Shown: positions 13,999 to 16,228 of the stretch, one piece after another
How the letters are laid out: each line of letters opens with the position of its first letter
Position numbering within the stretch: position 1 is the stretch's first letter
Assembly (NCBI GenBank): GCA_045631425.1
Contig: JAZQUR010000046.1
Coordinates: 1-16,228, forward strand
DNA from: Treponema_I sp045631425
GTDB taxonomy: Bacteria; Spirochaetota; Spirochaetia; Treponematales; Treponemataceae
Direction of reading: 5' to 3'
Length of the DNA: 16,228 nt
Program-made: the position numbers and the translations under genes
Notes under the pieces: generated by a model
Told to the model about the DNA's origin: nothing
The model's input: only the letters and a program-made list of their open reading frames with translations
The model's database searches: none

Positions 13999-14219
13999 TG
14001 TTCTAATCTCCTTACATCAAAAAATCGTTGAACTTCGCCTAATAAATAATAAAGTCCTGCTTGCCATGATTTCGCGTTATTTACCATTGAATTTTTTAGA
14101 GCCACATAATGTTCGCATTTACAGTTTTTGACTAAATTTTCACAATTCAACGGTGTTGTATTTCCATTTGTAAAAATAGAATTGTTAATTCCGACAAAAT
14201 TGTTGAGATTTCTAAACAT
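13974..14219 (-). CDS. Small Cys-containing protein of unknown function, coupled to the XRE gene
   Basis: An 81-residue protein that I do not recognise. It starts MFRNLNNF, has three cysteines (26, 33, 35, as NC-x6-C-x-C), and a Trp/Phe-rich basic C-terminal helix (SWQAGLYYLLGEVQRFFDVRRLEQW). There is no signal peptide or membrane segment. ATG 14219 is chosen because a perfect GGAGG stands 6 nt before it; the frame is open further upstream to 14300, but that extension would run through the hairpin leader without a ribosome-binding site. It overlaps the XRE start by 25 nt and its Shine-Dalgarno lies inside this gene. The pair resembles an operon of a small effector and its regulator, but no toxin or antitoxin family is evident. 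Confidence 0.68.
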   Translation of the reverse strand: MFRNLNNFVGINNSIFTNGNTTPLNCENLVKNCKCEHYVALKNSMVNNAKSWQAGLYYLLGEVQRFFDVRRLEQWRLLSIS

Positions 14220-14332
14220 TGAAGTCCTCCAAAAATAAGATAAATAATGCCAACGGCATATAGATTTTTTGTTTTGGGAAACCAAAACACATTGGGCCAC
14301 TAACAGTGGAACTTTTGTTGATTATGAGTATA
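14220..14332 (-). promoter_or_regulatory. Promoter and hairpin-rich leader of the small-protein/XRE operon
   Basis: On the - strand a TATACT box (14327-14332) with a poor -35 (AAAACA) predicts a start near 14320 and a leader of about 100 nt. The leader can form three successive hairpins: CCAC/GTGG (14297-14309), an 8-bp perfect TGTTTTGG/CCAAAACA (14270-14289) and ATGCC/GGCAT (14247-14259). GGAGG (14226-14230) follows. The second hairpin is followed by A's, not U's, so it is not a terminator. It matches no riboswitch class I know. Confidence 0.45.
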
Positions 14333-14442
14333 CTGTAGTACAAAAAGAGTGTTTTGTCATTAAATTTGTAGTTTAAAATTGCATATTTTGGGAAATAATA
14401 GATATCTAAATGATAAAAATGCTGTGAAAAATAAGCAAGTTT

Positions 14443-14462
14443 TGCGAAAAGTGATTTTCGCA
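14443..14462. repeat. 8-bp inverted repeat abutting the tRNA promoter
   Basis: TGCGAAAA (14443-14450) and TTTTCGCA (14455-14462) form a perfect inverted repeat around GTGA, ending 2 bp before the TTGACT -35 box of the tRNA promoter. No T-run follows on either strand, so it is not a terminator. It could be an operator or the remains of a structured RNA. Confidence 0.5.
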
Positions 14463-14464
14463 TC

Positions 14465-14494
14465 TTGACTAAAATCCATATTTAGTGATATATT
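14465..14494 (+). promoter_or_regulatory. Promoter of tRNA-Leu
   Basis: TTGACT (14465-14470; 5 of 6 match), 18 bp, TATATT (14489-14494); the alternative -10 with a 17-bp spacer is ATATAT. The tRNA's first base is at 14515, leaving a short 5' trailer to be removed by RNase P. Confidence 0.7.
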
Positions 14495-14514
14495 CTTTTT
14501 CGCAATATAATTCT

Positions 14515-14596
14515 GCGGGGATGGTGGAATTGGTAGACACGCCAGCTTGAGGTGCTGGTGGCGCGAGCTGTGCCTGTTCAAGTCAGGTTCTCCGCA
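14515..14596 (+). tRNA. tRNA-Leu (anticodon GAG)
   Basis: The acceptor stem pairs GCGGGGA (14515-14521) with TCTCCGC (14589-14595) including one G-T. The D-arm carries GG at the start of GGTAGACAC. The anticodon stem CCAGC/GCTGG (14542-14546 and 14554-14558) encloses TTGAGGT, giving anticodon GAG at 14549-14551, which reads CUU and CUC. A long variable arm follows and the T-loop is TTCAAGT. The long variable arm (class II) and anticodon both say leucine. The discriminator A is at 14596, and CCA is not encoded. Confidence 0.95.
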
Positions 14597-14597
14597 T

Positions 14598-14638
14598 AAA
14601 AAAAGAGAGTTTAACATTTGTTAAACTCTCTTTTTTTT
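14598..14638. terminator. Strong bidirectional terminator
   Basis: GAGAGTTTAAC (14605-14615) and GTTAAACTCTC (14620-14630) form an 11-bp perfect stem with loop ATTT, flanked by seven A's and eight T's. It sits directly after the tRNA and meets the end of the convergent nitroreductase gene, and can serve both. Confidence 0.95.
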
Positions 14639-15155
14639 ACTCTACAATCTTTGCGATTGCTGTAATCTGTTTTTCGCGAGGCTCGCCAGCTGGATACCCG
14701 ATTGCAGCACAACCGTATACCCCGTGATTTTCTGGAATGCCAAATTCTGTCAAAAGTTTTCTAACTTCCACATCATCATAACAATCTTTCACTTGATTTA
14801 TCCAAACACAGCCTAGCCCCATACTTGATGCTGCTAGATAAATATTTTCCATTGCACAAGCGTTATCAACTTCTCTAAAACGACTTTCTTTGTCATTTGA
14901 AGTGATAATTAGCACTTTTGGACAATACATATTGTAGTTTTCATCTCTACCAATAGCTTTTCCAACAGTTTTTGCAAAGTTCAAAATCTTTTCTTGATTT
15001 ACAATGGCTGTAAATTGCCAAGTTTGTTGATTCATGCCACTTGGAGCAGCTAAAGCACAATCTAAAAGTGTTTGAACAGTTGCTTTATCAATTTCTTGAT
15101 TTGAAAAAGCTCTAATTGAACGGCGATTTAAAATCGATTTTATAGTTTCGTTCAT
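14637..15155 (-). CDS. Nitroreductase-family FMN oxidoreductase
   Basis: A 172-residue nitroreductase-fold flavoprotein. The N-terminal RRSIRAF (Arg11, Arg12, Ser13) and APSGMNQQTWQF are the FMN-binding signatures, and the CVWINQ/AIGYPAGEP segment near the end matches the family. The FMN-dependent, NAD(P)H-using reduction of nitro or quinone compounds is inferred from family; the natural substrate is unknown. It is short for the family (usually 190-220 residues), lacking the extended helical insertion. It follows the DUF134-NifX gene by 20 nt and is probably cotranscribed, with a modest AGGA site 9 nt before ATG. Its stop codon overlaps the T-run of the shared terminator. Confidence 0.9.
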   Translation of the reverse strand: MNETIKSILNRRSIRAFSNQEIDKATVQTLLDCALAAPSGMNQQTWQFTAIVNQEKILNFAKTVGKAIGRDENYNMYCPKVLIITSNDKESRFREVDNACAMENIYLAASSMGLGCVWINQVKDCYDDVEVRKLLTEFGIPENHGVYGCAAIGYPAGEPREKQITAIAKIVE

Positions 15156-15175
15156 ATTATTATTCCTAATAAAAA

Positions 15176-15943
15176 TTATTTTACTAAAGTGAATTTTTGT
15201 TCGCTAGTTGAACCACAGCTATGGCTTCCACATCCGTGATCGCCACAAGTGTGACCTTCTCCGTGCTCGTGATCGTGGTGATTACAGCGAACGTTTGGAT
15301 TATATTCGAGAGTTCCTGCTACCAATGCTTTTGCAACTGCATCAGTTTCTCCAGTAACGCCACCAAAAATTTTGATTCCTTTTTCAGCTAAAGCAGTTTG
15401 AGCGCCACCGCCAATTCCACCACAAATTACAGAATCAACATGTTGTTCAGCCAAGAAATTAGCCAAAGCTCCGTGTCCGCTTCCATTTGTGTTTACAACT
15501 TCTTCTTTTACAATAACATCATTTTCAACATCGTAAATCTTGAATTCTTTTGAATGTCCAAAATGTTGAAAAACTTGTCCATTTTCGTGTGTAACTGCAA
15601 TTCTCATAGATTTTGCTCCTTTAGAAATAAAAGTTTGATTTTCTTGATTATTTTCAATATCTAATTGATATTTACCGCCAACAATATTTAACGTTTTTCC
15701 ATTTACAATGGAATCAGCAATTTTTTTTCGCGCTTCATTGTATATTTGGGTGATGGTAGTTCTTGCAACCCCCATAATCGAAGCACATTCGCACTGTTTT
15801 TTTTCTTCATAATCTAAAATACGGATAACTTCATATTCATCAATAGTTAGATTTACAGTGTCTTTTGGAGGAATCCCGTCTGCAAAAAATTTGCAAAATT
15901 CTGGTTCGTGAGAAACTTTTCTGCATTTTTTTGGACGTGCCAT
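15176..15943 (-). CDS. DUF134-NifX (dinitrogenase Fe-Mo cofactor-type) fusion protein with metal-binding tail
   Basis: A 255-residue fusion. Residues 1-90 are a DUF134 helix-turn-helix domain starting MARPKKCRKV, with VARTTITQIYNEARKKIADS as the recognition region. From Met113 (MRIAVTHENGQVFQHFGHS) a NifX/NifB-C-like dinitrogenase iron-molybdenum cofactor domain runs to about 215, ending with CGGIGGGAQTAL. The last 36 residues are a Cys/His-rich tail (Cys220, 233, 238, 243; His222, 223, 225, 227, 231, 236, 241), a likely metal-binding appendage. No nif genes are present, so cofactor handling, metal sensing or regulation of the following nitroreductase is inferred. The start is set by AGGAGG 4 nt upstream of ATG 15943. 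Confidence 0.87.
   Translation of the reverse strand: MARPKKCRKVSHEPEFCKFFADGIPPKDTVNLTIDEYEVIRILDYEEKKQCECASIMGVARTTITQIYNEARKKIADSIVNGKTLNIVGGKYQLDIENNQENQTFISKGAKSMRIAVTHENGQVFQHFGHSKEFKIYDVENDVIVKEEVVNTNGSGHGALANFLAEQHVDSVICGGIGGGAQTALAEKGIKIFGGVTGETDAVAKALVAGTLEYNPNVRCNHHDHEHGEGHTCGDHGCGSHSCGSTSEQKFTLVK
15605..15619 (-). promoter_or_regulatory. Internal in-frame ribosome-binding site at the NifX domain
   Basis: Within the fusion gene on the - strand, AAAGGAG (GGAG at 15616-15619) lies 8 nt before an in-frame ATG (Met113, 15605-15607). It coincides exactly with the start of the NifX-like domain. A product covering 15176-15607 (143 residues) could be made separately. Confidence 0.5.
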
Positions 15944-16228
15944 ATATCCTCCTAAAATAATTTTTGACTTATGTCAGAAACTCTTATATTTTTACCGATT
16001 TTAACTTTTCTTTCAATATAAAACTAACAAAAAAAATGAAAAATCTTCAAAAAACTCTGGTATTTATGAAAATAAAGTCTAAAAAATTCAAAAAAATAAG
16101 GGAAAATCTAATCAAATATAGCCTTTTATTACCTAGATTTTGTGTTGCCAAAATGATGAAATTACTAATATCAATTTATTCAAAAAAATTTACTATTTTT
16201 CATTGAAATTTTAGTAATTTTTATATCA
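15944..16228. other. 285-bp A/T-rich region with phased A-tracts, no supported gene
   Basis: It contains the leader side of the DUF134-NifX gene, including a TGAC-TTAT-GTCA inverted repeat (15965-15976) that could be an operator. Further right are A-tracts centred near 16032, 16041 and 16051, and near 16083, 16093 and 16104, spaced about one helical turn apart. An open frame from 15964 to 16206 (+) lacks a ribosome-binding site and has compositionally biased codons, so I do not call it. Confidence 0.6.

Noticed and set aside
14360..14617. Open frame on the - strand crossing the tRNA gene.
   Set aside because: It overlaps the tRNA, its promoter and its terminator; no start signal.
15964..16206. 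80-residue + strand reading frame.
   Set aside because: No ribosome-binding site, Lys/Phe-rich composition typical of chance A/T-rich frames, and it lies in the promoter region of the opposite gene.

Overview
The window looks like chromosomal DNA of a low-G+C spirochete, most probably a Treponema. The reasons are the strong A/T bias, three lipoproteins with loose spirochete-type lipoboxes (FSC, FVGC, TNC), a flgF-flgG rod pair behind a textbook sigma-28 promoter, two HD-GYP proteins and a clostripain-like lipoprotein. The genus is inferred from gene content; no rRNA is present to confirm it.

Layout. 1-228: a G+C-richer structured repeat, then a sigma-70-like promoter. 229-756: unknown lipoprotein. 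846-1727 (-): SPL-type radical SAM protein. 1833-3143: GH3 lipoprotein. 3218-7341: a + strand block of membrane HD-GYP, RluA-type pseudouridine synthase, NOP2/NSUN-type RNA m5C methyltransferase and GAF-HD-GYP, closed by a strong hairpin terminator. 7413-9041 (-): C11 peptidase lipoprotein. 9119-9679 (-): unknown protein. 9680-9993: a gene-free stretch with a second copy of the structured repeat and the sigma-28 promoter. 9994-11608: flgF and flgG, then a terminator. 11751-13107: membrane-anchored XRE regulator and PAP2-type phosphatase. 13108-13569 (-): QueD. 13660-14219 (-): a small Cys-containing protein overlapping a Cys-rich XRE regulator, behind a hairpin-rich leader. 14515-14596: tRNA-Leu(GAG) with its own promoter and a shared bidirectional terminator. 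14637-15943 (-): DUF134-NifX fusion and nitroreductase. 15944-16228: A-tract-rich DNA with no supported gene.

How the genes relate. The two HD-GYP proteins should lower cyclic di-GMP, which commonly controls motility, but no cyclase, effector or riboswitch is visible here. RluA and the m5C methyltransferase overlap by 8 nt and are probably coupled RNA-modification enzymes. QueD belongs to queuosine synthesis, and no other queuosine gene is present. The DUF134-NifX fusion and nitroreductase form a two-gene unit, probably metal- or redox-related.

No complete undescribed system such as a defence island, CRISPR array or transposon was found. The signals most worth a second look are the pair of related G+C-rich structured elements (around 78-154 and 9798-9918), a recurrent promoter layout in which the -10 box sits 5-6 nt before a start codon with no Shine-Dalgarno sequence (leaderless mRNAs), an internal ribosome-binding site at the DUF134/NifX junction, and the hairpin-rich leader of the small-protein/XRE pair.
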